The notes under the pieces: model-generated
The model's database searches: none
What the model saw: the letters and a program-made list of their open reading frames with translations, nothing else
Told to the model about the DNA's origin: nothing
NCBI RefSeq assembly: GCF_019457915.1
Contig: NZ_JAHZSS010000008.1
Span: forward strand, 1 to 64,000
Length of the DNA stretch: 64,000 bases
Source of the DNA: Neiella holothuriorum
GTDB lineage: Bacteria; Pseudomonadota; Gammaproteobacteria; Enterobacterales; Neiellaceae
Direction of reading: 5' to 3'
Part shown: in pieces, positions 1-9,320 of the stretch
How positions within the stretch are numbered: the stretch's first letter is position 1
How the letters are laid out: every line of letters starts with the position of its first letter
Program-made: the position numbers and the translations under genes

Positions 1-72
1 CACTAGCTCAGTTGGTAGAGCGCGACCTTGCCAAGGTCGAGGTCATCGGTTCGAACCCGATGTGCCGCTCCA
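1..72 (+). tRNA. tRNA-Gly (anticodon GCC), 5' end cut by window edge
   Basis: The anticodon stem-loop reads through CTTGCCAAG with GCC as anticodon. The T arm has the GGTTCGAACC core. The 3' acceptor strand GTGCCGC is followed by T and an encoded CCA ending at position 72. The first three bases, CAC, pair with GTG at the 3' side, so about four bases of the 5' acceptor strand lie outside the window. Cloverleaf parts were read by eye. Confidence 0.95.
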
Positions 73-167
73 AATTTCCCTCAAATTCTCATTGTTCCCC
101 GACAACGTTATACGTCGAATACCATCCGTTTTATGATGCTTGTTGGCTTCGCCGGCGGGCGCTTAAG

Positions 168-752
168 CTAACCGCGGCCTATCTGAGCGCGTTTATCTAA
201 TTCAAAGCTTTGTCGAACACATGCATCAATGCTGCCGCGAATGATTGCCGCCGTTTGGTTCATGGGAATGGTGATTGACGTGTTGAGTTGGTTATCTACC
301 GAACGAATGGTCATTCGCTCTCCAGAGCCCATTTCTGACAACAAGGTGCCGCCGCGTTCTATCGCAACGAGCTGCAGCAGCAAGTAATTGCCGTCATCAC
401 GTTGCTGTGAATGACTAACAAAGGTTGCTGAACGTGCTGGATTGAAGTCGATTTTAAAGTTGAACTTGTAACGCTGACCGGACATATCGAGCGAGAATTG
501 AGAGCTAGGGCCAAACTCCAACAGCAACGCCGCGTTATGGCAAGCTGGTGGGTAGCGTTCGAGCACGAGTGACGCGTGATCAACTAACCCCGGATTAAAA
601 TCAAAACGCGAGATGACAAATAGTTGCTCGCTATCTTCCACATTGCGCCAGTTACCATCAATTTGATAATCGACCGCTTTGGCCGCGTTGGCCAATAGGC
701 AATAGCCAATGGCGTAAACCAAGTAACGGCATATGGAACGAAGTAACGGCAT
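168..752 (-). CDS. Hypothetical secreted protein
   Basis: A 194-residue protein that I do not recognise. It opens with a signal peptide: a basic start, a hydrophobic stretch at residues 8-22 and an Ala-rich cleavage region ending near residue 26. The mature part is soluble and mixed in composition, with two cysteines (near residues 71 and 178) that could form a disulfide in the periplasm. No catalytic motif is visible. It lies downstream of pfkA on the same strand, but the terminator at 801-828 separates them, so it is probably transcribed alone. The reading frame is long and the signal peptide is convincing, so the gene is likely real; its function is unknown. Confidence 0.7.
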   Translation of the reverse strand: MPLLRSICRYLVYAIGYCLLANAAKAVDYQIDGNWRNVEDSEQLFVISRFDFNPGLVDHASLVLERYPPACHNAALLLEFGPSSQFSLDMSGQRYKFNFKIDFNPARSATFVSHSQQRDDGNYLLLQLVAIERGGTLLSEMGSGERMTIRSVDNQLNTSITIPMNQTAAIIRGSIDACVRQSFELDKRAQIGRG

Positions 753-800
753 ATCAAGGGTTCAATTTGCTTTGAGCATTGGCTGGAGTGTAACGCAAAC

Positions 801-828
801 AAAAAAGCTCCCCTAGGGGGAGCTTTTT
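801..828 (-). terminator. Rho-independent terminator of pfkA
   Basis: A GC-rich inverted repeat (AGCTCCCC / GGGGAGCT) is flanked by an A run on one side and a T run on the other, so it can act in both directions. It sits 23 bases after the pfkA stop codon. Confidence 0.9.
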
Positions 829-850
829 AAAATATGAATGTGGTAAAGCT

Positions 851-1813
851 TTAGAACAATTTAGCGGCGGTTTCGTACAGTTCTTCGTCAAAGACCCGGC
901 GCTTGTTTTCGATTGCGTCGACGATATCGTGGTGAACCAGCTTACCTGCGACGACGCCAACACAACGACCACCTTCGCCTTTAATTAACAAACTAACGGC
1001 AAACACGCCCATTCTACTGGCTAATACACGGTCGAATGCCGTTGGCGCGCCACCACGTTGCACGTGACCTAAAACGGTGGCGCGAGTTTCTCGGCCAGTA
1101 CGCGCTTCAATTTTCTTCGAAAGCTGGTGAACGTCAGTAATGTGCTCGGTAACAACAATGATGGAGTGCTTTTTACCGTTGGCGATACCTTGCGCAACAT
1201 CTTCAATCAACTTGGTTTCGTCATAAGCTTTTTCTGGCACGATGGCGTATTCGGCACCACCGGCGATGGAAGCCGCCATGGTCAAGTCGCCGCAGTATCG
1301 GCCCATGACTTCAATGATCGAAATTCGGTTGTGAGAACTTGATGTATCGCGCAGTCGGTCAATGGCGGAAATGACACAGTTGAGTGCCGTCAGGTAGCCA
1401 ATCGTATAATCCGTACCTGGTACATCATTATCAATGGTGCCTGGTAGTCCGATACATGGATAGCCCATTTCTGTCAGACACTTAGCGCCCATGTAAGAGC
1501 CATCACCACCAATAACAACGAGCGCTTCAATGCCATGCTTATTGAGATTCTCAATCGCTTGTTGGCGAACCGCTTCGTCTTTGAATTGCGGGAATCGAGC
1601 CGAGCCAAGGAACGTACCGCCGCGATTAATGACATCTGATACCGAACGGCGATCCATCTTTTCGATGCGATCTTCGTACAGGCCCATGTAACCATCGTAG
1701 ACGCCATAGACTTCTAATCCTTCAGACAGTGCTGCGCGCACGACACCTCGAATGGCAGCATTCATGCCCGGCGCATCACCGCCGCTGGTTAGTACACCAA
1801 TCTTTTTAATCAT
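851..1813 (-). CDS. pfkA: ATP-dependent 6-phosphofructokinase
   Basis: This enzyme phosphorylates fructose 6-phosphate to fructose 1,6-bisphosphate in glycolysis. The 320-residue product is the same length as E. coli PfkA and very similar along its whole length. The N-terminal [17 protein letters not shown] nucleotide loop, the VIGGDGS motif, the catalytic GTIDND segment and the MGRYCGDL substrate-binding segment are all intact. The start codon has a GAGGAAA ribosome site just upstream. The gene is divergent from maoP, with 408 bases between them, and ends at a strong terminator. The neighbouring minus-strand sugar kinase (ppgK-like) is also glycolytic but lies in a separate unit beyond maoP. 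Confidence 0.98.
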   Translation of the reverse strand: MIKKIGVLTSGGDAPGMNAAIRGVVRAALSEGLEVYGVYDGYMGLYEDRIEKMDRRSVSDVINRGGTFLGSARFPQFKDEAVRQQAIENLNKHGIEALVVIGGDGSYMGAKCLTEMGYPCIGLPGTIDNDVPGTDYTIGYLTALNCVISAIDRLRDTSSSHNRISIIEVMGRYCGDLTMAASIAGGAEYAIVPEKAYDETKLIEDVAQGIANGKKHSIIVVTEHITDVHQLSKKIEARTGRETRATVLGHVQRGGAPTAFDRVLASRMGVFAVSLLIKGEGGRCVGVVAGKLVHHDIVDAIENKRRVFDEELYETAAKLF

Positions 1814-1996
1814 GGGTTTCCTCTGTCCTGTATTTTAAAAGTTATGCATTCCCGACACGACTAGTTCCGGCTATTTGGGATGTTGTTGCGGGATGCCATC
1901 GCTCAAATTGTGTGATTTGAGAGCGCTGATATCGCAAGCCACTAGCAGTATAGGACGATCTGGTCGTATTTTTAGTGGCTTCATTGTAATAATTTC

Positions 1997-2034
1997 TTGA
2001 ATTAGATCACCCTAGTTAGGTTGATCTGGTTCAA
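1997..2034. promoter_or_regulatory. 38-bp imperfect palindrome upstream of maoP
   Basis: The left arm TTGAATTAGATCACCCTAG and the right arm, read as its reverse complement, agree at 15 of 19 positions. The inner part, CCTA-GT-TAGG, forms its own small stem. A site this long looks like a protein-binding site rather than a terminator, since no T run follows. It lies between pfkA and maoP. In E. coli the maoS site recognised by the MaoP system lies next to maoP, so this is a positional candidate only; I did not match it to the known maoS sequence. Confidence 0.45.
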
Positions 2035-2151
2035 TTAAGTTTCAAATTTTTAGGTCGTGAAATAATTCTATCAAGCTTTTTACGTTTGCGATACGAGTTA
2101 AAAAAAGACGTGAGTTCTGGCACTTTTTATTATTTTTCACAAAATTTTCTT

Positions 2152-2179
2152 TTGACAAAATGGCCAGTCAGAATTATTT
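2152..2179 (+). promoter_or_regulatory. Putative maoP promoter
   Basis: A perfect TTGACA -35 box at 2152-2157 is followed after 16 bases by a weak -10 (TTATTT, 2174-2179). It is about 45 bases upstream of the maoP start. The -10 match is poor, so the call rests mainly on the -35 box and position. Confidence 0.4.
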
Positions 2180-2221
2180 CTGAAACAGAACGATTTACGG
2201 TGTTTTGGAGATTGGTTCACC

Positions 2222-2575
2222 ATGTCTGAACAGATGCGGACTTCGCTGCAAAAGCGTTTTCAGGACTTTCGAAATTATCCTTATGGTTTTTCAAGGTCAG
2301 GTGATTTTTCACTCAAAGAAAGTCAGGTTTTAGAACAATATGGGCGATTAGCCGCGGCATTAGCCGATGACTTAATCACGCCGGAAACAGAAGAGGAAAA
2401 ACGTCTACAAGCTGTTATTCGAAGCGAGCTTGAGCCAGAAAGTGCCTTGGAGCGGGTTTGGATGAAATACCAAAAACGCATTAATCGGCCGCATGTTCGT
2501 GCTCTGTCGGCGAAAAGCCCCAGTACAGAGGGTGACGATGATGAAGATGTCATCATCGATGACGACGAGGATTAA
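2222..2575 (+). CDS. maoP: MaoP-like macrodomain Ori protein (DUF413)
   Basis: The 117-residue product matches E. coli MaoP (YifE) in its conserved core. It has the F-x-x-YPYGFSRSGDF segment near residues 15-28, the LKES-x-x-LE-x-YG helix, and TEEEKRLQAV and ERVWMKYQKRI-x-RP near residues 80-90. The C terminus is a run of acidic residues, as in the family. In E. coli MaoP acts with the maoS site to organise the origin-proximal chromosome; that role here is by homology. It is a single-gene unit with its own promoter candidate and a terminator 16 bases after the stop. Confidence 0.9.
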   Translation: MSEQMRTSLQKRFQDFRNYPYGFSRSGDFSLKESQVLEQYGRLAAALADDLITPETEEEKRLQAVIRSELEPESALERVWMKYQKRINRPHVRALSAKSPSTEGDDDEDVIIDDDED

Positions 2576-2591
2576 AACGAACAATGAGTAC

Positions 2592-2620
2592 AAAAGAGCC
2601 GGCAATTGCCGGCTCTTTTT
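2592..2620 (+). terminator. Terminator downstream of maoP
   Basis: The stem AGAGCCGGCAATTGCCGGCTCT is a perfect palindrome apart from its loop. It is followed by TTTTT and preceded by an A run. It lies between the convergent maoP and ppgK-like genes and can serve both. Confidence 0.9.
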
Positions 2621-2640
2621 CGATAGGCCTAACGCTGTAG

Positions 2641-3411
2641 CTAGCCTGGTAGTTGTGTCATATCGAGCGAGTCATGACTCTGGTGCGCCAAAATAGCCGC
2701 CCCAATAATTCCCGCTTGGTTGAGTGATTCTGCCGGCATGACTTGCGCGGCAACATCAATGGTTTCAGCGAAACGGTCAAATTTTTTGCTCGCACCGCCT
2801 CCCAAAATAAATGCATCGGGCCAAAATAGCTGCTCTAAGGTAATTAGATACTTGTTAAAGCGCTTACCCCAACTGCTCCAATCTAGCTCGTCACGTTTGC
2901 GAGCCGCATCCGACGCGCGGTGTTCCCATTCGCGGCCTTTATGATCGAACAGGTGGCCTAGCTCTGTATTGGCAACTAGCTCGCCGTTATTAAACAGTGC
3001 CGTGCCCAAACCTGTACCAATGGTGACCATAAAGACCAATCCGTCGATATTGCGGCCAGCGCCAAATTGCATTTCCGCTAAACCCGCAACATCAGCATCA
3101 TTACCCACGTAGCAAGGCAGGTGAGTCGCTTCGCAAAAAATCTTTTGCACGTTTGCGCCTAGCCATGAGTCATCAACGTTGGCTGCCGTGCGGGCTATGC
3201 CATGCTGAATGGCGGCGGGAAATCCACAGCCAACCAGCCCATGCCAATGGAGCTGATCACAAATTTCTGCCACGGTTGCGGCAACTGCGTCGGGCGTTGC
3301 TGGCTGAGGCGTTGGAATGCGCAACCGCTCGCTAATAAGTTCACCGGTGGTTACATCAACCACTGCACCCTTGATGCCTGAGCCACCAATATCAATACCT
3401 AAAACCTGCAT
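2641..3411 (-). CDS. ppgK: ROK-family glucokinase, polyphosphate-glucokinase type
   Basis: A 256-residue sugar kinase of the ROK fold. The N-terminal DIGGSGIKG phosphate loop, [18 protein letters not shown]-x-SW, the catalytic [18 protein letters not shown] and NTELGHL segments follow actinobacterial polyphosphate glucokinases closely. The cysteine-rich zinc motif of many ROK kinases is absent, as expected for this subgroup. It would phosphorylate glucose, possibly with polyphosphate as well as ATP; the phosphate donor cannot be proved from sequence. It is the last gene of a tight minus-strand run with nfeD and qmcA, 11 bases after the nfeD stop codon. Confidence 0.88.
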   Translation of the reverse strand: MQVLGIDIGGSGIKGAVVDVTTGELISERLRIPTPQPATPDAVAATVAEICDQLHWHGLVGCGFPAAIQHGIARTAANVDDSWLGANVQKIFCEATHLPCYVGNDADVAGLAEMQFGAGRNIDGLVFMVTIGTGLGTALFNNGELVANTELGHLFDHKGREWEHRASDAARKRDELDWSSWGKRFNKYLITLEQLFWPDAFILGGGASKKFDRFAETIDVAAQVMPAESLNQAGIIGAAILAHQSHDSLDMTQLPG

Positions 3412-3422
3412 TGTGCGTTCCT

Positions 3423-3887
3423 TTAATCTTTGACTTTAACCAGCAGAATGTTGCTGCGCTGGCCGGTAATTTCAACGTGAGTTCCTGCCGGCACCTGACG
3501 ATCGCCTGAAACCTCGACCTGCCATTCACTGTCACCTAAATGAATTCGGCTACGGCCATTGTCGGTATCTTGAATCAGCGTAGCTTGCTTTCCCTGATGA
3601 CGGCCGACTTGTTGATTCAGATCGGGCTGACTGGAGTTAATATGGGCTGGATTGTAAAAACGTCGGCCAATGACCAACATGAGCAGCGTCAAGATTGCGA
3701 AGGTTAGCAGTTGGCCGGTCCAGCCAAGCGGGACTAACCAGTGAACAAGCGCAACAACTAATGCTGCCAGCCCTGGCCATAGCAACCAACTGGTGGGCAG
3801 CACCACTTCAAAAACGACTAACAGTAAGCCGATAATGGCCCATTCTGACGGGCTCATTTGTTTTAACCATTCCAACACGATCACCAT
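3423..3887 (-). CDS. NfeD-like membrane protein
   Basis: A 154-residue short-type NfeD protein. Three or so hydrophobic segments (about residues 15-35, 36-55 and 58-75) are followed by a soluble C-terminal OB-fold-like domain from about residue 90 to the end, ending in a typical beta-rich ILLVKVKD. Short NfeD proteins work as partners of SPFH/stomatin proteins in the inner membrane. The qmcA gene ends two bases before this gene starts, which fits that pairing and suggests translational coupling. Confidence 0.88.
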   Translation of the reverse strand: MVIVLEWLKQMSPSEWAIIGLLLVVFEVVLPTSWLLWPGLAALVVALVHWLVPLGWTGQLLTFAILTLLMLVIGRRFYNPAHINSSQPDLNQQVGRHQGKQATLIQDTDNGRSRIHLGDSEWQVEVSGDRQVPAGTHVEITGQRSNILLVKVKD

Positions 3888-3889
3888 GG

Positions 3890-4804
3890 TTACTTACCTG
3901 CTGATTTCAACAATTCTCGGACGCCTTCGACGGCGCCCAGCACGCCACTGGCTTCCAGCGGTAACATAATGACTTTGTGGTTATCTGCTGAGGCAATATC
4001 TTTAAGTGATTCAACGTATTTCTGAGCCACAAAGTAGTTAAGGGATTGGGCGCTGCCATTGGCAATTGCATCTGAGACCATGCGGGTGGCTTCGGCCTCT
4101 GCTTCGGCTTGCCGTTCGCGCGCTTCTGCATCCCGAAAGGCCGATTCTTTGCGCCCTTCCGCTTCGAGAATTTGCGATTGCTTTTCACCTTCTGCGCGCA
4201 AAATGGCTGCTTGTCGTTCGCCTTCTGCTACTAGTATGACGGCACGTTTGTCACGTTCGGCTTTCATTTGGTTGCCCATGGATTCAACCAAATCGGCGGG
4301 TGGTGCAATATCCTTAATTTCAATGCGGATGACTTTGACGCCCCAAGGTTCGGCGGCGCTATCAACCACATTTAATAAGCGAGAATTGATTTCATCGCGA
4401 TCTGACAGCATTTTGTCCAATTCCATCGAGCCGAGTACGGTCCGGATATTCGTCATGGCCAAGTTCCGCAGCGCATGCTCTAGATGGTTCACTTCATACA
4501 CCGATTTTGCTGCATCGATCGGGAAGAAAAACAGTAATGCGTCGATGCTGACCTGAGCGTTGTCGGAGCTAATGATTTCTTGTGATGGGATCTCCAGTAC
4601 TTGTTCCATCATGTTGACGCGATGACCGATACGATCGACAAAAGGCACCACAAAATGCAGGCCGGGTTCCAATGCGCGTGTAAATTTACCGAATCGTTCG
4701 ATGGTGTACTGAAAGCCCTGACGAACAGAAACCACGCCAGAAAAAACGATGAATAAAACAAAGCCAGCAATCACCAGCGGTAGCAACGGGAGTTGATCTA
4801 GCAT
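3890..4804 (-). CDS. qmcA: SPFH/stomatin-family membrane protease modulator QmcA-like
   Basis: A 304-residue stomatin-like protein. One N-terminal membrane segment (about residues 8-28) precedes the SPFH domain (about 25-200), with the conserved [15 protein letters not shown] segment. A long charged coiled coil rich in Glu and Ala (about 185-250) and a C-terminal hydrophobic cap region follow. In E. coli QmcA forms large membrane cages and associates with FtsH with HflKC. It heads the qmcA-nfeD-ppgK run on the minus strand. The window also carries hflK and hflC, so three SPFH proteins are present. Confidence 0.92.
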   Translation of the reverse strand: MLDQLPLLPLVIAGFVLFIVFSGVVSVRQGFQYTIERFGKFTRALEPGLHFVVPFVDRIGHRVNMMEQVLEIPSQEIISSDNAQVSIDALLFFFPIDAAKSVYEVNHLEHALRNLAMTNIRTVLGSMELDKMLSDRDEINSRLLNVVDSAAEPWGVKVIRIEIKDIAPPADLVESMGNQMKAERDKRAVILVAEGERQAAILRAEGEKQSQILEAEGRKESAFRDAEARERQAEAEAEATRMVSDAIANGSAQSLNYFVAQKYVESLKDIASADNHKVIMLPLEASGVLGAVEGVRELLKSAGK

Positions 4805-4948
4805 AAGCGGTCTTCCTTGAGTCGTGTACTTGTGTAAACCTTAAGATTAACCGATGAATAAGGCGATTTGGGTGACAGTTATCGCTTTTATCGAATAATC
4901 GATGAATCAATAGGTTAGCATGATTTCTAGGCGTTCTAACTACGTCAA

Positions 4949-6115
4949 CTAGGCTGGTTCATATACCATCACGCGATTTCTGCCCTGTGCTTTGGCTTGA
5001 TATAACGCCTGATCGGCTTGTTTAAGGCTGTCATCAATGTTTGCTGAGGAGCAGGACGCGATACCAAAACTGGCTGCAACGGCCAGCGCTTTGTCGCCGA
5101 TGGGGACTTGAGTCTTCTCGATGGCTTGGCGCAGACGTTCAGCGAAACCGAGAGCGCCATTCAAATTGGTTTTAGGCAGTAACAGCACGAACTCTTCGCC
5201 ACCAAATCGCGCCAGCGAGTCTTCCGCTCTTTTTTCTCGTTGCAACGTCTGCGCAAATGCAACGATCACTTGATCGCCAACATCGTGGCCATAACTATCG
5301 TTAATGGCTTTAAATTTGTCGATGTCGCAAATCAATACGCAGATGTCGTCTTGGTGCCGCTGCGCAAGGCTGATCATCTTGAGTGCTTGATCATAAAAAT
5401 ACCGACGATTATGGAGCTGGGTCAGGGGATCGGTATTGGAGGCTTTCTTATATAGCTGCACATGGTCGTCGAGCAACATGGCGTGCAGCCCCGCAAACAG
5501 AGCAAAGATGTTTACGACAAATGCCATGGAAGTAATAAAGAGCACTTGCCAATATTGGGTAATCGCAGGCGTGATGGTGATGCACAACAATAGCAAGCAG
5601 CACACGATGGATATATAAAGCGATAGATTCATCCAGCGTTCGCCGCGGGTTGGCTGGCTAGAGGGAACAGTAAGGCTTAAGCAAACGGTGTAAACCGCCG
5701 ACGAAAAGAGAAAAGCGGTGATGACTCGATATGCAATAACATTTTGTATATAGGTGAACAGTATCACTTCAGACAACACGTAGATCATCGCTAATGTGAT
5801 GACGTGGCGCTTCAATATGAATTGCTTAACGCTCATTTGCCGACGATGAATTAGACCTGCAACCAACATCACAAGGGCGACTGCGATACAGCATTGGACA
5901 ATCGTGACAGAGACGAACTCTCCAAGCGAATTTCTGCCAGCAATCGAACAGAAAGCGGCGAATAACATAAGAAAATACAACGAAAAGTAGCGAATGCAGG
6001 CATTGGACGTAGCGGTGGCTGATGGTGTTCCCCAATACATATAAACTGCGGCCAGCAGGCTGATTATGATGTTCGGGGTTGCAATGAAGAACAGCTGTAG
6101 CTCTGAAAAATCCAT
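4949..6115 (-). CDS. Membrane diguanylate cyclase (GGDEF)
   Basis: A 388-residue protein with six or seven hydrophobic segments in residues 8-215, with no periplasmic domain of note, followed by a GGDEF domain from about residue 227. The active-site motif is GGEEF at 305-309, an active variant. An RxxD inhibitory site (RAED, 296-299) sits five residues upstream, so the enzyme should make cyclic-di-GMP from GTP and be feedback-inhibited. The signal sensed by the membrane part is unknown. It is transcribed alone, between qmcA and queG. It is one of four cyclases in the window, all with GGEEF and RxxD. Confidence 0.93.
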   Translation of the reverse strand: MDFSELQLFFIATPNIIISLLAAVYMYWGTPSATATSNACIRYFSLYFLMLFAAFCSIAGRNSLGEFVSVTIVQCCIAVALVMLVAGLIHRRQMSVKQFILKRHVITLAMIYVLSEVILFTYIQNVIAYRVITAFLFSSAVYTVCLSLTVPSSQPTRGERWMNLSLYISIVCCLLLLCITITPAITQYWQVLFITSMAFVVNIFALFAGLHAMLLDDHVQLYKKASNTDPLTQLHNRRYFYDQALKMISLAQRHQDDICVLICDIDKFKAINDSYGHDVGDQVIVAFAQTLQREKRAEDSLARFGGEEFVLLLPKTNLNGALGFAERLRQAIEKTQVPIGDKALAVAASFGIASCSSANIDDSLKQADQALYQAKAQGRNRVMVYEPA

Positions 6116-6182
6116 TACTTCTCAATCGTTTTGACTAAAAACGAAAGTATAGGAGAAAAATAGATTTGTAACGAAGCCGGGG

Positions 6183-7334
6183 CTAATCGGCGTCACGAGG
6201 TAGGCCGGTGCGGATGGCTCGCACCAAGCGGGCTGTTTTACGAGATGCCAGCTGTTGTTGCTGCAGTTGCGCTAACGACCAATCGATGTGCTCCACCACC
6301 ATGGCTGTAGCATTTATTCGTTGTGCTTTTAGCGTGTCGATGGCTTGTTCAGTTGCCGGACCGTTACCAATGGCAATTGCCAGATTGCGCTGCCAGCGTT
6401 CGAATCCGATGCGGCGAATAGGGGAGCCCGCCGTGTTATCCAAAAATTGCTGCTCGGTCCAACTAAATAACGTTAATAAGTCGTGTTGCTGCCAAATGGC
6501 TCGGTGTTGGTAGTCGGCTTCGTCGGTGGGCTCGGCTTGGCGATTCCACGGGCAAATTAACTGACAGTCGTCGCAACCATAAATCCGGTTGCCCATGAGC
6601 GGTCTTAGCGCTTCATCAATGGCGCCGTCGTGCTCAATGGTTAGGTATGAAATACAGCGATTGGCGTCCACCACATAGGGCTTAACGATTGCGCCTGTAG
6701 GGCAAATCTTCATGCAAGCGACACAATCGCCGCATTGATTCGTTACTGATTGCTGAGTTGTCGGCAAGGGTAAGTTGATCATCAGCTCGCCAAGGAAGAA
6801 CCAACTCCCGGCTTCCGCATTGAGCAACAAGGAGTGTTTGCCGACCCAGCCTAGACCTGCTTTTTCTGCCAGTGGCCGTTCTAATACGGGCGCCGAATCG
6901 ACAAATGGTCGGGTGGCCGATGGCGTAGAAAAGTGCTGTTGGCAGTAGGCTTCAATTTTATCGCCCAATTGTTTGAGGCGTTTGCGCATGACTTTGTGAT
7001 AATCGCGCCCCACGGCATAGCGCGAGATATACGCCTGCTGACTATCGTCGAGATCGGCAGCAAATCGAGCTTGGTGAGGCAAGTAATCCATCCGAACTGA
7101 AATCACGCGCAGGGTATTAGGGTGCAGTAATGCTGGATCAAACCGCAGCTCGCCATTGCGTTCGAGAAAGCTCATCGATCCGTGATAACCCGCAGCCAGC
7201 CAGTCGGTAAATGCTGCTTTATGGTGGCTTAGCTGCAAATCGCAGATGCCTAAATCGGCGAAACCTAGCGCTTTGCTCCACTGCCTGATAAGGTTGGTCA
7301 GATCTACCAAATCTGTTTCACTCGGTGCCGACAT
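6183..7334 (-). CDS. queG: Epoxyqueuosine reductase
   Basis: QueG performs the last step of queuosine synthesis, reducing epoxyqueuosine in tRNA with a cobalamin and iron-sulfur centres. The 383-residue length fits the family. Two ferredoxin-like cysteine clusters are visible: CGDCVACMKICPTGAI near residues 200-215 and CDDCQLICPWN near 255-265. The N-terminal half holds the cobalamin-binding reductase domain. Its start codon is separated from the divergent nnr start by only six bases, so each gene's promoter must lie inside or very near the other gene. In E. coli queG and nnr are also adjacent and divergent. Confidence 0.96.
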   Translation of the reverse strand: MSAPSETDLVDLTNLIRQWSKALGFADLGICDLQLSHHKAAFTDWLAAGYHGSMSFLERNGELRFDPALLHPNTLRVISVRMDYLPHQARFAADLDDSQQAYISRYAVGRDYHKVMRKRLKQLGDKIEAYCQQHFSTPSATRPFVDSAPVLERPLAEKAGLGWVGKHSLLLNAEAGSWFFLGELMINLPLPTTQQSVTNQCGDCVACMKICPTGAIVKPYVVDANRCISYLTIEHDGAIDEALRPLMGNRIYGCDDCQLICPWNRQAEPTDEADYQHRAIWQQHDLLTLFSWTEQQFLDNTAGSPIRRIGFERWQRNLAIAIGNGPATEQAIDTLKAQRINATAMVVEHIDWSLAQLQQQQLASRKTARLVRAIRTGLPRDAD

Positions 7335-7340
7335 AAGCTC

Positions 7341-8852
7341 ATGACTGAATTCGAAGTTTCTCCGGCGAGTTTACCATACAAGCTCTACACTCCCGAACAA
7401 GTCCGAACCTACGAACCCGTAGCCGCCCAAATTGCAGGGGCAACCTTAGCCGCGCTGATGGAGCGTGCGGGCGAAGCCTGCTTTAACGCCATTAAACGTC
7501 GCTGGCTCAACAAGCAGCGGTTATTAATTCTATGTGGCCGCGGCAACAACGGCGGCGATGGTTACGTTATTGCCCGTTTAGCCCGCCAGCACAGTTTTGG
7601 GGTACAGCTCATTCAAGTTGGCGATGCCAGCACCTTAACCGGTGAAGCTGCTCAAGCGCGCGATAAGTGGCTGCAAAGCGGTGGTCAGGTATTACCGTTT
7701 GATGAAGCTAACTTAGAGCAAGCTGATATTATCGTTGATGCGCTACTCGGCACGGGCTTGAACCGGCCGGTTGAAGCGCCTTTTGATTACATGATCGAAG
7801 TGATTAACCAGCTCGGCAAGCCGGTTTGCTCGGTTGATATTCCATCGGGCTTGTGTGGCAACACCGGTAAAGTTCTTGGCGTAGCGGTTCACGCCGAAAT
7901 GACGGTTTCATTTGTTGCCCGTAAGCAAGGCATGTATACCGGCCGCGCTGCTGATTATGTTGGTGATATTGAATTTGACGAGTTAGGCATCCGACAGGCG
8001 TTTCAGGCACAGATCGACAGTCATGTTGAGCAAGTCCGTTACGCTAACTTCAAACATTTCCTCCGAGCTCGACAACGCACTTACCACAAAGGCATGTGCG
8101 GCAAAGTTTATGTGGTGGGTGGTGATCTTGGCATGCCAGGCGCCATTCGTCTCGCGGCAGAAGCGTGTCAGCGCGCGGGCGCTGCAATTGTCACCGTCAT
8201 CAGCCGCCCTGAGCATATCGGCCCTATTCTGGCGCATCGACCCGAACTCATTGTTGCTGGTGCTCAAACCGCCAGCCCAACGTTACGTCAAACCATTGCT
8301 GATGTCGCCAAAGTTATTGTGGTTGGCCCGGGGATGGGCACAGACAACTGGGGCCAGTCGATGTTTTCGATGGTACTGGAGACCGAAGTGCCACTGGTTA
8401 TTGATGCCGATGGCCTCAATATTTTGGCTGACAACGTCTCCAAGCGTGACAACTGGATATTAACGCCACACCCCGGTGAAGCTGCTCGCTTATTAGGCAT
8501 CAGTATTGAAGACGTCGAGTTAGATCGATTTGCGGCTGCTGCGGCATTGCAAAAAAAGTATGGTGGCATCGTCATTCTCAAAGGCTCGGGTACGCTGGTG
8601 ACTAACGGCACGTACATGCGGGTGTGCCGAGTGGGTAACCCAGGCATGGCCAGTGGCGGTATGGGCGATATTCTTAGTGGTATTATTGGCAGCTTGCTGG
8701 CCCAAGGTGTACCGCCATTTGAAGCTGCATGTTTAGCGGTTTGTATTCATGGTGATGCGGCGGATTTAGCCGCAGAGCAAGGTGAACGAGGCATGTTGGC
8801 AAGTGATTTATATCCACATGTACGACGATTAGTGAACCCAAGTAATGACTGA
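7341..8852 (+). CDS. nnr: Bifunctional NAD(P)H-hydrate epimerase / ADP-dependent dehydratase
   Basis: A 503-residue metabolite-repair enzyme that restores damaged NAD(P)H hydrates. The N-terminal epimerase domain (YjeF_N, about residues 1-215) has the CGRGNNGGDGYV loop. The C-terminal dehydratase domain (about 230-495) has the ribokinase-like features LTPHPGEAARLL and GNPGMASGGMGD. It begins a plus-strand run nnr-tsaE-amiB-mutL-miaA. Its end overlaps the tsaE start by eight bases, which indicates coupling. Confidence 0.96.
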   Translation: MTEFEVSPASLPYKLYTPEQVRTYEPVAAQIAGATLAALMERAGEACFNAIKRRWLNKQRLLILCGRGNNGGDGYVIARLARQHSFGVQLIQVGDASTLTGEAAQARDKWLQSGGQVLPFDEANLEQADIIVDALLGTGLNRPVEAPFDYMIEVINQLGKPVCSVDIPSGLCGNTGKVLGVAVHAEMTVSFVARKQGMYTGRAADYVGDIEFDELGIRQAFQAQIDSHVEQVRYANFKHFLRARQRTYHKGMCGKVYVVGGDLGMPGAIRLAAEACQRAGAAIVTVISRPEHIGPILAHRPELIVAGAQTASPTLRQTIADVAKVIVVGPGMGTDNWGQSMFSMVLETEVPLVIDADGLNILADNVSKRDNWILTPHPGEAARLLGISIEDVELDRFAAAAALQKKYGGIVILKGSGTLVTNGTYMRVCRVGNPGMASGGMGDILSGIIGSLLAQGVPPFEAACLAVCIHGDAADLAAEQGERGMLASDLYPHVRRLVNPSND

Positions 8853-9309
8853 GTTGCAATACCCGCTGGCCGATGAACAGGCGACAGAAGCCCTCGGGGC
8901 AGTATTAGCCAAGCATCAGACGTTGCCGGCCGTGATTTATTTGCATGGCGATTTGGGGGCGGGCAAAACCACATTAAGCCGAGGCGTCATGCGAGGCTTT
9001 GGTCATCAAGGTGCTGTTAAGAGTCCAACCTACACCTTGGTTGAGCCTTATCAATTTGCTGAACATCAGGTCTATCACTTCGACTTATACCGTTTGTCCG
9101 ACCCAGAAGAATTAGAGTTTATGGGGATTCGCGAATACTTTGATGGGCGCTCGCTATGTTTAGTTGAGTGGCCAGAATGTGGCCAAGGTCTATTGCCTGA
9201 GGCCGATCTGGAGATTACATTGAGGTATGACGGGCAAGGACGCATGGCAACGCTGCTTGCTCATAGTGAAACAGCAAAACGCACGTTAGAGGCGTTGTCA
9301 GCTAACTAG
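8845..9309 (+). CDS. tsaE: tRNA threonylcarbamoyladenosine biosynthesis ATPase TsaE
   Basis: A 154-residue P-loop protein that works with TsaB and TsaD to place threonylcarbamoyl on A37 of ANN-decoding tRNAs. The Walker A motif GDLGAGKTT is near residue 34. It is followed by the family's SPTYTLVEPY and HFDLYRL segments and a Walker-B-like LVEWPE. The start overlaps the end of nnr, and amiB begins 11 bases after its stop, the usual order in gammaproteobacteria. Confidence 0.96.
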   Translation: MTELQYPLADEQATEALGAVLAKHQTLPAVIYLHGDLGAGKTTLSRGVMRGFGHQGAVKSPTYTLVEPYQFAEHQVYHFDLYRLSDPEELEFMGIREYFDGRSLCLVEWPECGQGLLPEADLEITLRYDGQGRMATLLAHSETAKRTLEALSAN

Positions 9310-9320
9310 AATAAAATTAA

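Larger units (their letters stand above)
1814..2221. other. pfkA-maoP divergent intergenic region
   Basis: These 408 bases carry no gene that I can support. They must hold the divergent promoters of pfkA and maoP. Two inverted repeats stand out: a short one, CTCAAAT / ATTTGAG with a 6-base loop, at 1902-1921, and a 38-bp imperfect palindrome at 1997-2034, listed separately. Confidence 0.6.
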
